From: Oscillospiraceae bacterium
GTDB taxonomy: Bacteria; Bacillota; Clostridia; Oscillospirales; Oscillospiraceae
Assembly (NCBI GenBank): GCA_017461445.1
Contig: JAFTXW010000015.1
Span: 1-64,000, forward strand
Length of the DNA stretch: 64,000 bases
Direction of reading: 5' to 3'
Both the position numbers and the translations under genes were made by a program. Every line of letters begins with the position of its first letter. Positions within the stretch are counted from its first letter, which is position 1. The notes beneath the pieces were generated by a model that saw only the letters and a list, made by a program, of their open reading frames with translations, did no database searches and was not told where the DNA came from. Below, piece after piece: positions 33,364 to 41,399 of the stretch.

Positions 33364-34563
33364 TTATACCACCTCAAAGAAAGTATCAGGCTTATTGGGA
33401 TCAAAGCATTCATTGGCCCACATGAGGGTCACCAGATCCTCGGTATCGGACAGGTTGATGATGTTGTGGGTGTAGCCGGGCAGCATGTGGACAGCCTCGA
33501 TCTTCTCCCCGGAAACCTCAAAATTCAGCACTTCCTCAGAGCCGATCCTCCGCTGCTGGATCAGACCGCGGCCCGAAACCACAATGAAGAACTCCCACTT
33601 GGTATGATGCCAGTGCTGGCCTTTGGTGATGCCGGGCTTGCTGATATTCACGCTGAACTGGCCGCACTTTTCCGTGCGCAGCAGCTCCGTAAAGCTGCCC
33701 CGGGCATCCACATTCATCTTTAGCGGGAACGCCGCCTTCTCTTTTGGGAGATAGGACAGATAGGTGGAATACAGCTTTTTTGCAAAGCTGTCATGGGGAA
33801 TTTCCGGCATGACCAGCGTCCGGGGCTGGGCCTTGAAAGCATCCAGCAGTTCCACAATTTCCCCCAATGTCACATGATGGGTCACGGGGGCGGCGCAGTA
33901 GCGGCCATTTTCTGTCAGGACCGTTTTCACACCGTCAAACTCACAGTGGTGCTCCTTCCCTTCCAGGGCGGCGAGCATCTCGTCCACCAGATCGTCGATG
34001 TAAAGCAGCTCCAGCTCCACCTTGGGGTCATTTACCGTGATGGGCAGATCATGGGCATAGTTGTGGCAGAAGGTTGCCACAGCGGAATTGTAATTGGGGC
34101 GGCACCATTTGCCGAAGAGATTGGGGAAACGGTACACCAGTACCTTTGCCCCGGTTTCAGCGGCATAGGAGAAGAACAGTTCTTCCCCCGCTTTTTTGCT
34201 TTTGCCGTACTCGCCGTTTGCGTAGCGGCCCACCAGGGTGGCCTGGATGGAGGAGGACAGCATAACGGGGCAGGTGTTATTGTACTTTTTCAGGGTATCC
34301 AGGAGGGTGGATGCAAAGCCGAAATTGCCCCGCATAAACTCTTCCTGATTCTGAGGCCGGTTCACGCCGGCAAGGTTAAAGACGAAGTCCGCCTTCTGGC
34401 AGGCTTCTTCCAGAAGCGCGGCTGGAGAATCGATATCGTACAGGAACAGCTCACCAATGGTCAGGCCCGGATGGGTGCGGTCCTTTCCGTCCCGGATGCA
34501 CTGCAGCGCGGCAGTGAGGTTTTTTCCTACAAATCCGGCTGCGCCGGTGATCAAAATGTTCAT
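33364..34563 (-). CDS. capF: CapF/FnlB: NAD-dependent reductase fused to a cupin
   Basis: The 399-residue bifunctional enzyme has an N-terminal SDR domain (about 1-255, ILITGAAGFVGKNL). The C-terminal cupin (about 270-399) has GQHWHHTKWEFFIVVSGRG and LPGYTHNIINL, whose histidines bind zinc in characterised CapF. The cupin part epimerises C3 and the SDR part reduces C4 of the CapE product on the route to UDP-L-FucNAc. AGGAGG before the ATG supports the start. It is flanked by capE and capG. Confidence 0.93.
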   Translation of the reverse strand: MNILITGAAGFVGKNLTAALQCIRDGKDRTHPGLTIGELFLYDIDSPAALLEEACQKADFVFNLAGVNRPQNQEEFMRGNFGFASTLLDTLKKYNNTCPVMLSSSIQATLVGRYANGEYGKSKKAGEELFFSYAAETGAKVLVYRFPNLFGKWCRPNYNSAVATFCHNYAHDLPITVNDPKVELELLYIDDLVDEMLAALEGKEHHCEFDGVKTVLTENGRYCAAPVTHHVTLGEIVELLDAFKAQPRTLVMPEIPHDSFAKKLYSTYLSYLPKEKAAFPLKMNVDARGSFTELLRTEKCGQFSVNISKPGITKGQHWHHTKWEFFIVVSGRGLIQQRRIGSEEVLNFEVSGEKIEAVHMLPGYTHNIINLSDTEDLVTLMWANECFDPNKPDTFFEVV

Positions 34564-34584
34564 GTCGATCCTCCTAAGCTTCTG

Positions 34585-35625
34585 TTACTTCTGATTCCAG
34601 GCGGCCAGTTCCTCCCGGATATATTGCAGGGACAGCAGCTTTTCCTGTACCTGCTCCACGTTCAGCAGATCGGTATTGTTGCTGTTGAACTCGGTCAGAA
34701 CATTTCGCTCGGTGTCGCCTTCCTTGAAATACTTGTCGTAATTCAGGTCGCGCTTGTCGCTGGGCACCCGGTAGAAGTTGCCCAGGTCGATGGCATTGGC
34801 GCACTCCTCGTTGGTGAGCAAAGTCTCGTACATCTTTTCGCCATGGCGGATGCCGATGACCTTGATCTCATGGCCGGGAGCAAACAGGCCGGTGACCGCC
34901 TTCGCCAGGGTCTCGATGGTACAGGCAGGTGCCTTTTGCACCAGAATATCGCCGCTGACGCCCTTTTCAAAGGCAAACAGCACAAGATCCACCGCCTCTT
35001 CCAGAGACATGATGAACCGGGTCATGTTCGGCTCGGTAATGGTGATGGGGTTGCCCGCCTTGATCTGGTCGATCCACAGGGGAATAACACTGCCCCGGCT
35101 GCACATGACGTTGCCGTAGCGGGTGCAGCAGATTTTGGTATCCTCCGGGTCAACGGTGCGGGACTTGGCAACGATGACCTTCTCCATCATAGCCTTGGAG
35201 GTTCCCATGGCGTTGACGGGATAGGCCGCCTTATCGGTGGACAAGCAGATAACGGTCTTGACCCCCGCATCGATTGCGGCGGTCAGCACATTATCGGTGC
35301 CGATGACGTTGGTCTTGACGGCCTCCATGGGGAAGAACTCGCAGGAGGGCACCTGCTTCAATGCTGCCGCGTGGAAAATGTAGTCCACGCCGTGCATGGC
35401 GTTCTTTACGGAAGCAAGGTCCCGCACATCGCCGATGAAGAACTTGATCTTATTGGCAGCCTCAGGCATTTTGGCTTGAAACTCGTGGCGCATGTCGTCC
35501 TGCTTCTTCTCATCCCGGGAGAAGACCCGAATTTCCTTGATATCGGTTTTCAGAAACCGGTTCAGCACCGCATTGCCGAAGGAGCCGGTGCCGCCGGTGA
35601 TCAGTAAGGTTTTATTGTGAAACAT
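34585..35625 (-). CDS. capE: CapE/FnlA: UDP-GlcNAc 4,6-dehydratase / 5-epimerase
   Basis: The 346-residue extended SDR has LLITGGTGSFGNAVL at the N-terminus. Its catalytic region reads STDKAAYPVNAMGTSK, where Met replaces the usual Tyr of the YxxxK motif, as is known for the FlaA1/CapE group. It converts UDP-GlcNAc to the 4-keto-6-deoxy-L-arabino sugar, the first step towards UDP-L-FucNAc. It lacks membrane helices, unlike the second dehydratase at 37448-39325. GAGG before the ATG sets the start. Confidence 0.93.
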   Translation of the reverse strand: MFHNKTLLITGGTGSFGNAVLNRFLKTDIKEIRVFSRDEKKQDDMRHEFQAKMPEAANKIKFFIGDVRDLASVKNAMHGVDYIFHAAALKQVPSCEFFPMEAVKTNVIGTDNVLTAAIDAGVKTVICLSTDKAAYPVNAMGTSKAMMEKVIVAKSRTVDPEDTKICCTRYGNVMCSRGSVIPLWIDQIKAGNPITITEPNMTRFIMSLEEAVDLVLFAFEKGVSGDILVQKAPACTIETLAKAVTGLFAPGHEIKVIGIRHGEKMYETLLTNEECANAIDLGNFYRVPSDKRDLNYDKYFKEGDTERNVLTEFNSNNTDLLNVEQVQEKLLSLQYIREELAAWNQK

Positions 35626-35638
35626 ATCTATCCTCTTT

Positions 35639-36823
35639 TCATCCGCAGTGATCGCTCAGTACGGAAATCAGTTTCTGCATAAAAGCTTCCTTGCGGAAGG
35701 TATCCTGGTAGTAGGCTTTCGCGTTTTTGCCGTACAGGGCAAAGCGTTCGGGGGCATCCAGCAATTCCCGGATCTTTTCCGCCAGCTCCCGGCTGTTTTC
35801 CGGGGCGGCGCAGACACCGCAGTTTGCTTCCGCGATCAGGGATGCGGTCTCGCCGCCGATGGAGCCGACCACCGTCCGGCCCGCCGCCATATAGGACTGA
35901 ACCTTCCCCGGCAGGGTGCTTGCCATGACGGGATTATCTTTCAGGGAAACGAGCATGGCGTCGGCCATGGTATAAAACCGCTCCATTTCCGACACATCCC
36001 GCCGTCCGTGGAACACCACATTGGGAAGTCCGTCTGCCATTTCCCGGCACCGGGTCAGGGCAACGCCGTCGCCCACGATGTCGAACACCGCACGGCCGTC
36101 CCCTTTCAGCAAGGCCGCGGCTTCGATAATGGTCTCCACACTCTGCATATCGCCAATGTTCCCGGCGAATACAAAGTGATACGGCCCTTCGTGGGGAACG
36201 TACTCCGGCACCTGACCGAAGAGCTCCTCGGCATACTGGGGGAGATAAGTGTAAGGCCCCGCCGCCTGGATATAGTCCCGCAGATAAGGAACAAATCCCT
36301 TGGAGGTTACCAGAATGTGATCCGCCGCCCGGTAAATTTTCCGGGAAATGGGATAAAACAGCTTGTAAATGGGGCTGCTTCTGCCGATGCCGCCGGCAGT
36401 CAGGCTTTCGGGCCAAAGATCCAGGCAGTACAGCACACACTTTTTCCCGTGCCGCTTCGCCCACTTGAGGGCAGGCTCCGCCATCATTACGGGAGACAGC
36501 TGGTTCACGAAGACCACATCAAAGTCGTCCTCCATCTGCCGCAGGAATTTATGGGCAGAAAACACGAAGCTGTAGTAATTGAGGAAGCGGTACAGCGCGC
36601 CGGTTTTCCGGGGGATCAGCGGACAGCGGTGAACCCTTACGCCGCCGATCACTTCATCCCCGTGGGCACCGTTTTCATAGCCCTCGTAAATGATGCCCTC
36701 CGGATAATTGGGGGTTCCCGTCACCACGGTGACGGCATGGCCCGCCTCCGCCAGGGCTTCGCAGATATCGGAAATGCGGAAGGGCTCCGGCTTATAGTAT
36801 TGGCATACCACCAGCACCTTCAT
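35639..36823 (-). CDS. Family 4 glycosyltransferase, WbuB/FnlD-like
   Basis: The 394-residue GT-B protein begins VLVVCQYYKPEPFRISDI and has VNQLSPVMMAEPALKWAKRHGK and CLDLWPESLTAGGIG. These segments are typical of WbuB-like transferases that often accompany L-FucNAc clusters. Its place next to capE suggests that it adds N-acetyl-L-fucosamine. Its start overlaps nothing upstream because the longer frame is rejected; GGAGG precedes ATG 36823, which overlaps the stop of the sugar transferase gene (ATGA). Confidence 0.88.
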   Translation of the reverse strand: MKVLVVCQYYKPEPFRISDICEALAEAGHAVTVVTGTPNYPEGIIYEGYENGAHGDEVIGGVRVHRCPLIPRKTGALYRFLNYYSFVFSAHKFLRQMEDDFDVVFVNQLSPVMMAEPALKWAKRHGKKCVLYCLDLWPESLTAGGIGRSSPIYKLFYPISRKIYRAADHILVTSKGFVPYLRDYIQAAGPYTYLPQYAEELFGQVPEYVPHEGPYHFVFAGNIGDMQSVETIIEAAALLKGDGRAVFDIVGDGVALTRCREMADGLPNVVFHGRRDVSEMERFYTMADAMLVSLKDNPVMASTLPGKVQSYMAAGRTVVGSIGGETASLIAEANCGVCAAPENSRELAEKIRELLDAPERFALYGKNAKAYYQDTFRKEAFMQKLISVLSDHCG

Positions 36824-37443
36824 TTGGTTTCCTCCGCCTTTTCCTTCTCCAGCTGCCCGGTGCCGCCCTCTACCACGCCGTCCCGGCGCAGCACAGACAC
36901 GATGGTACCAAAGAAGCACTTGCAGTCAAACCGGAAGCTAAGATTTTTCACATATTCGCCGTCAAATTTTGCCTTCACATCGATAGGCAGCTCGTCCCGG
37001 CCGTTGATCTGGGCCCAGCCGGTGAGGCCGGGGCGCACATCATTGGCACCGTACTTATCCCGCTCGGCAATCAGGTCGAACTGGTTCCACAGGGCTGGCC
37101 GGGGGCCGATGATGGACATCTCCCCGGTGAAGATCTGCAGAATTTGGGGCAACTCGTCCAGGGAAGTTTTGCGCAGGATGCGGCCCACCCGGGTGATATA
37201 CTGCTCGGGATTTTCCAGCAGATGGGTAGGCATATCGTGAGGGGTGTCCATTTTCATGGTGCGGAATTTCAGGATCTGGAAGTGGGTCTTATGGATGCCC
37301 ACCCGCTTCTGGCGGAAAAATACCGGGCCGGGGTCATCGATCTTAATGGCCACGGCGATGATCAAATACACCCAGAAAAAGAACACAATAAAGCAACCGG
37401 ACAGAAGGATATCGATCAGACGCTTGCCGTATTTCTGGTACAT
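36820..37443 (-). CDS. PglC-type initiating phosphoglycosyltransferase
   Basis: The 207-residue bacterial sugar transferase has a single N-terminal membrane helix (about 10-33) and the conserved catalytic core: FFRQKRVG, LKFRTM, TSLDELPQ, MSIIGPRP and LTGWAQINGRD. Monotopic enzymes of this size load the first sugar 1-phosphate onto undecaprenyl phosphate. It follows the PglF-like dehydratase, so the first sugar may be UDP-diNAcBac or a related 6-deoxy amino sugar; that link is an inference. A second, polytopic enzyme of this class lies at 61428-62831. Confidence 0.93.
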   Translation of the reverse strand: MYQKYGKRLIDILLSGCFIVFFFWVYLIIAVAIKIDDPGPVFFRQKRVGIHKTHFQILKFRTMKMDTPHDMPTHLLENPEQYITRVGRILRKTSLDELPQILQIFTGEMSIIGPRPALWNQFDLIAERDKYGANDVRPGLTGWAQINGRDELPIDVKAKFDGEYVKNLSFRFDCKCFFGTIVSVLRRDGVVEGGTGQLEKEKAEETK

Positions 37444-37447
37444 AGGC

Positions 37448-39325
37448 TTACACTTCCACCTTTCGCTTGTAAGTAGGAACGATCTCCGCGACGATGTCCT
37501 TCATGTTGGACACCTCCAGACGGCTGGCCTTGTCCAGCCGCTCCAGCTGCTCCTTGAACCGTTCATCGTTCATTTCAATGGGCTTGCCGATGTGGATCAG
37601 CTTGTTGTCCGTTTCCTGGAGGCCCTCCTCCTTCATCAGCAGCTCTTCATAGAGCTTTTCGCCGGGACGCAGGCCCGTATATTCCACCTTGATATCCACG
37701 TCCGGTTCGAAGCCGCTGAGACGGATCATGTTCCGGGCCATGGTATCGATCTTCACAGGCTCGCCCATGTCCAGTACGAATATCTCGCCGCCCTTGGCAT
37801 AATAGCCCGCCTGTAACACCAGGCTCACCGCTTCGGGAATTGTCATAAAATAGCGGATGATGTCGGGATGGGTAACGGTAACGGGGCCGCCTGCCTCAAT
37901 CTGCTTTTTGAACAGGGGAATGACACTGCCGTTGCTGCCCAGCACATTGCCGAAGCGGACAGCCACAAATTCCGTATCGGATTCCCGGTTCATCATCTGC
38001 ACTACCATCTCACACAGACGCTTCGACGCGCCCATGATATTGGTGGGGTTTACCGCCTTGTCGGTGGAGATCAGCACAAACCGCTTCACGCCGTACTTGG
38101 CGGCGGCCTTTGCCATTTTGTAGGTGCCGAACACATTGTTCTTAATGGCCTCATTGGGGCTGTCCTCCATCAGGGGAACATGCTTATGGGCCGCCGCATG
38201 GAATACCAGATCGGGCCGGTATTTGCTAACCACATATTCCACCCGGTTGGTATTTCGGACAGAGCCGATCAGAACCTCCAGGTTCAGCTCCGGGTGGCTG
38301 CGGCGCAGCTCCATCTGGATATCGTAGGCATTATTTTCGTAAATTTCAAAGATAATAAGCTGTTTGGGGTTGGCTCGGGCGATCTGGCGGCATAGCTCGC
38401 TGCCGATGCTTCCACCGCCGCCGGTGACCATGACCACTTTTCCGGAGATATAGGCAAATATCTCCTCCAGATTGACCTTGATGGGGTCCCGGCCCAGCAG
38501 ATCCTGAGGGTCTACCTTGCGCAGCTTGCTGACGCTGACATCACCGTTGACCATCTGATAGATGCCTGGCAGCAGCTGCACCTCGCAGCCGGTGGTCGTA
38601 CAGATATCCAGAATCTCCTTGCGGATTGCTGCCGGGGCACTGGGGATGGCGAAAATGATCTTGCTGATCTTATACTGCTTCACTATTTCGGGAATATCCC
38701 GGCGGGTACCCACGATGGGAGCACCGCACAGGTGCTTACCCTGCTTGGCGGGGTTGTCGTCAATGACGCAGGCCAGATGATCCCGGATAAAATTGCTGCT
38801 GACAAATTCCGTCGCCAGCGTACGGCCCGCATCACCCGCACCAATGATCATGACGTTCTTCAGATTGGCCTGATGGGTCAGGTGGGAAAATTTCTGCTGG
38901 GCCGTTCTCATCAGACGGTAAGAAAAACGGATGGTCACCGTAAATACGAAGCTCATCAGGAAGCCCACCACGGTACTGGAACGGGGCAGCACATAGCCGT
39001 CAAAACCGAACACAAAGACCGCGGCCACGCCCAGGACCATATACGCGCCCACGATGCGGAACACCTCGGAGGTGCTGACAAAGGCCCAGATACTGCTGTA
39101 CAGCCGGAACAGCGCAAACACCACCACTGTAATCACGCACCAGATGGCCATTGTGGATGGGAAGCCCTCCAGATGGTAGATGTGTATCTCGCTGAAAACG
39201 AAGTCCGCCCGGAACCAGAGTCCAAAGAAGAAGGACACTACCGTTGCCACCACATCCATCAATATGATCAGCAGCAGCTTTGCCGCCGCGTCCAAGTCCA
39301 TTTTTTTATGTTTAAGAGACTTCAT
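37448..39325 (-). CDS. Membrane nucleotide-sugar 4,6-dehydratase (PglF/CapD/WbpM type)
   Basis: The protein of about 625 residues has four N-terminal membrane helices, a first Rossmann-like domain (VMIIGAGDAGRTLA, about 150-260), and a C-terminal SDR dehydratase domain (about 285-560, VMVTGGGGSIGSELC and STDKAVNPTNIMGASK, with Met in the catalytic Tyr position). Such enzymes make UDP-4-keto-6-deoxy-GlcNAc or -GalNAc. The start is uncertain: ATG 39325 fits the family, but a GTG at 39361 in frame is possible and neither has a well-spaced ribosome binding site. It is the first gene of the 21-kb operon. Confidence 0.9.
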   Translation of the reverse strand: MKSLKHKKMDLDAAAKLLLIILMDVVATVVSFFFGLWFRADFVFSEIHIYHLEGFPSTMAIWCVITVVVFALFRLYSSIWAFVSTSEVFRIVGAYMVLGVAAVFVFGFDGYVLPRSSTVVGFLMSFVFTVTIRFSYRLMRTAQQKFSHLTHQANLKNVMIIGAGDAGRTLATEFVSSNFIRDHLACVIDDNPAKQGKHLCGAPIVGTRRDIPEIVKQYKISKIIFAIPSAPAAIRKEILDICTTTGCEVQLLPGIYQMVNGDVSVSKLRKVDPQDLLGRDPIKVNLEEIFAYISGKVVMVTGGGGSIGSELCRQIARANPKQLIIFEIYENNAYDIQMELRRSHPELNLEVLIGSVRNTNRVEYVVSKYRPDLVFHAAAHKHVPLMEDSPNEAIKNNVFGTYKMAKAAAKYGVKRFVLISTDKAVNPTNIMGASKRLCEMVVQMMNRESDTEFVAVRFGNVLGSNGSVIPLFKKQIEAGGPVTVTHPDIIRYFMTIPEAVSLVLQAGYYAKGGEIFVLDMGEPVKIDTMARNMIRLSGFEPDVDIKVEYTGLRPGEKLYEELLMKEEGLQETDNKLIHIGKPIEMNDERFKEQLERLDKASRLEVSNMKDIVAEIVPTYKRKVEV

Positions 39326-39385
39326 AGGTTCTGTCCAAAAGGTGATGCCCAGCGGGCACACTTTCCCTTCTACATAGTTCAGTAT

Positions 39386-39414
39386 ATTATATCACACATT
39401 GTCGAATACAGCAA
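39386..39414 (-). promoter_or_regulatory. Promoter of the large polysaccharide operon
   Basis: On the minus strand: TTGCTG (39409-39414), 17-nt spacer, perfect TATAAT (39386-39391). No other convincing promoter or terminator is seen before 17614, so it probably drives all 18 genes down to ugd. Confidence 0.72.
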
Positions 39415-39432
39415 GGGGAACTTTCTGCCGGG

Positions 39433-39473
39433 AACGGAAAAGTGCCTGCGGCACATTTTGGCCGCAGGCACTT
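39433..39473 (-). terminator. Terminator of the NahK-like gene
   Basis: A 13-bp perfect stem (39440-39452 with 39461-39473, AAGTGCCTGCGGC and its complement) is followed by TTTTCC on the minus strand. It insulates the NahK-like gene from the polysaccharide operon promoter. Confidence 0.85.
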
Positions 39474-39479
39474 GGGGGT

Positions 39480-40574
39480 TCATTTCGCTTTTTCCACGCA
39501 ATCCCGGACGATTTTTTCCATTTCGTCCATCTTTTTCAGCATATCCTTTGCCAGCGCGATCTGGCAGCGGGTACGCACGAGGTTATGCTCGGGATAATTG
39601 GTTTTGAAATACAGGTCGCCGTCCAGATAGTCCGCCAGGAACCGGGTAGCCAGCTCCGCCGTCAGCACGAAGCAGCTGAGAGCCAGGGTCTCCACTTCCT
39701 TTTCTGTCATGGTCTTGGCGGTCGTGCTCAGGAAGCCCTCGGCAAAGGCGCGGAACACATCCAGGTTCACGCCAGCCTTTTCGGGCTCGGGGCAGTCCTC
39801 CTCCACGAAGTTGGCAGCAAACCGGATCGCGTCGCCGAAATCGTGGCCCATGAGGCCGGGCATGACGGTATCCAGATCGATGACCACCAGAGCGCGGTTG
39901 GTTTCGCTGTCAAAGAGGACGTTGTTGATCTTGGTATCGTTATGGGTGACCCGCAGGGGCAGCTGACCGGCGTTGTTCAAATCTGTCAGGGTGCAGGCCA
40001 GATCCTGCACGGACAGCAGCCAGTCGATCTCCTCCCTGACCTCCTTCACGCGGCCCGCCTTGTCCTCCTGCACGGAAGAGAGCAGCTTTTCGTACCGCTT
40101 GCGGGTATTGTGAAAGTTGGGGATGGTCTCATACAGCTGGGTAATATCAAAATCCGCCAGCTGGGTCTGGAACTCGCCGAAGGCCATACCCGCGTTGCGC
40201 AGGATCTGAGGATCCAGCAGCGTATTGTAAGTAGTGGAACGGATATAGTTGGTCATCCGCCAGAAATTATCCCCATCGATGACATAGGTCTTGCGGTCAG
40301 CGGTGTGATGGAAGTGGAGGGCCGTCTGTCCGGGCTTTTTCTCCCGGATATGCTCCGTCACCTTGTCGATGTTTTCCATCAGCTGGACAGGGGTACGGAA
40401 GGCATAGGTATTGACATTCTGCACCAGGAAGGACTTGGGGCTTCCGTCGGCCAGAATAAAATTCACTTTGTAAGTATGGTTCACGTTACCCATCTGGATG
40501 GTCTCGTAACCCACATATTCATCATAGATTCGGAAGAGCTTGCACACTTCCTGCAGTTTTTGATTCAGATCCAC
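39480..40574 (-). CDS. N-acetylhexosamine 1-kinase-like protein (APH fold)
   Basis: The 364-residue aminoglycoside-phosphotransferase-fold kinase has the catalytic loop RVTHNDTKINNVLFD (about 205-219) and the metal segment VIDLDTVMPGLMGHDFGDAIR. These closely resemble bifidobacterial NahK, which phosphorylates GlcNAc and GalNAc at C1. Translation starts at GTG 40574 with GAGAGG ten bases upstream. It is transcribed alone from a near-perfect promoter and closed by a strong terminator. A role in salvaging amino sugars for UDP-HexNAc is inferred from family and from the adjacent operon that consumes UDP-GlcNAc. Confidence 0.8.
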   Translation of the reverse strand: MDLNQKLQEVCKLFRIYDEYVGYETIQMGNVNHTYKVNFILADGSPKSFLVQNVNTYAFRTPVQLMENIDKVTEHIREKKPGQTALHFHHTADRKTYVIDGDNFWRMTNYIRSTTYNTLLDPQILRNAGMAFGEFQTQLADFDITQLYETIPNFHNTRKRYEKLLSSVQEDKAGRVKEVREEIDWLLSVQDLACTLTDLNNAGQLPLRVTHNDTKINNVLFDSETNRALVVIDLDTVMPGLMGHDFGDAIRFAANFVEEDCPEPEKAGVNLDVFRAFAEGFLSTTAKTMTEKEVETLALSCFVLTAELATRFLADYLDGDLYFKTNYPEHNLVRTRCQIALAKDMLKKMDEMEKIVRDCVEKAK

Positions 40575-40643
40575 GATACAATAACCTCTCTATATCGAAA
40601 TCTCCGTGATAAGGGTATATATGCACACTTTTCAGTATCAAAC

Positions 40644-40672
40644 ATTGTAAACGATTTCATGCCAATTGTCAA
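40644..40672 (-). promoter_or_regulatory. Sigma-A promoter of the NahK-like gene
   Basis: On the minus strand: perfect TTGACA (40667-40672), 17-nt spacer, TACAAT (40644-40649). The -35 box directly follows the T tract of the rnc terminator. Confidence 0.85.
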
Positions 40673-40674
40673 CA

Positions 40675-40705
40675 AAAAAGCACAAGCCCCGGCAGATGCC
40701 GGGGC
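40675..40705 (-). terminator. Terminator of the rnc-containing operon
   Basis: GCCCCGGC (40686-40693) pairs with GCCGGGGC (40698-40705) around a four-base loop. A T-rich stretch follows on the minus strand (GTGCTTTTTTG). It lies eight bases beyond the rnc stop. Confidence 0.85.
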
Positions 40706-40712
40706 ATATGTA

Positions 40713-41399
40713 TCACACATTGCCGGGGAAGAGCTTTTCGATGGCTGCCCGGGCGGCGTCCTGTTCGGCGCGCTTTTTGCTGCGGCCTGTGCCCTTGCCC
40801 ACCACAGTGCCGTTGAGAGATACCTCTACCTGGAACTGCTTGTCATGGTCGGGGCCGGATTCGCCCACCAGCGCATAGCTGAGAGACTGGTTCCGCTTCT
40901 GCTGCACCAGCTCCTGCAGCATGGTCTTGTAGTCCGCATTGTGAAGCTTGGTCACAGGGACTTCCACCAGGATGAACTGCTGTACGATCTTCAGTGCCGC
41001 TTCGATGCCGCCGTCCAGGAAGCTGGCAGCGATCACGGACTCCATAGCGTCCGCCAGGATGGAATCCCGGCTGCGTCCGCCCCCCTGCTCCTCGCCGTGG
41101 CCCAGCAGCAGGTGATCCCCCAGACCGATGCGGTTGGCCGCCGCGGCCAGGGTCTTTTCGCAGACCATATCCGCCCGCATCCGGGTCAGCTCGCCCTCGG
41201 GCCGGTCGGGGAAATTGCGGAACAGATATTCCGCCACCAGCATACCCAGCACACTGTCCCCCAGGAACTCCAGCCGCTCGTTACTCAGCAGGCTGTTATG
41301 CCACCGCTCATTGGCATAGGAGGAATGGGTCAGGGCATTCTGCAGCAGGCTGATATTGTGAAACTGATAGCCTATGGCCGTTTCCAGATCTTTGATCAT
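40713..41399 (-). CDS. rnc: Ribonuclease III
   Basis: The 228-residue endonuclease cuts double-stranded RNA, including rRNA precursors. The catalytic domain has the signature NERLEFLGDSVL (about 40-51) and the second acidic cluster DAMESVIAASFLDGG. The double-stranded RNA-binding domain follows (about 158-226, ending GRSKKRAEQDAARAAIEKL). Its start overlaps the plsX stop by four bases. In many firmicutes acpP lies between plsX and rnc; it is absent here. Confidence 0.97.
   Translation of the reverse strand: MIKDLETAIGYQFHNISLLQNALTHSSYANERWHNSLLSNERLEFLGDSVLGMLVAEYLFRNFPDRPEGELTRMRADMVCEKTLAAAANRIGLGDHLLLGHGEEQGGGRSRDSILADAMESVIAASFLDGGIEAALKIVQQFILVEVPVTKLHNADYKTMLQELVQQKRNQSLSYALVGESGPDHDKQFQVEVSLNGTVVGKGTGRSKKRAEQDAARAAIEKLFPGNV

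Noticed and set aside
17625..39325. Wzz/Wzc chain-length regulator or tyrosine kinase within the operon
   Set aside because: Every frame in the operon was accounted for by other families. No protein with two flanking membrane helices and a coiled-coil middle was found.
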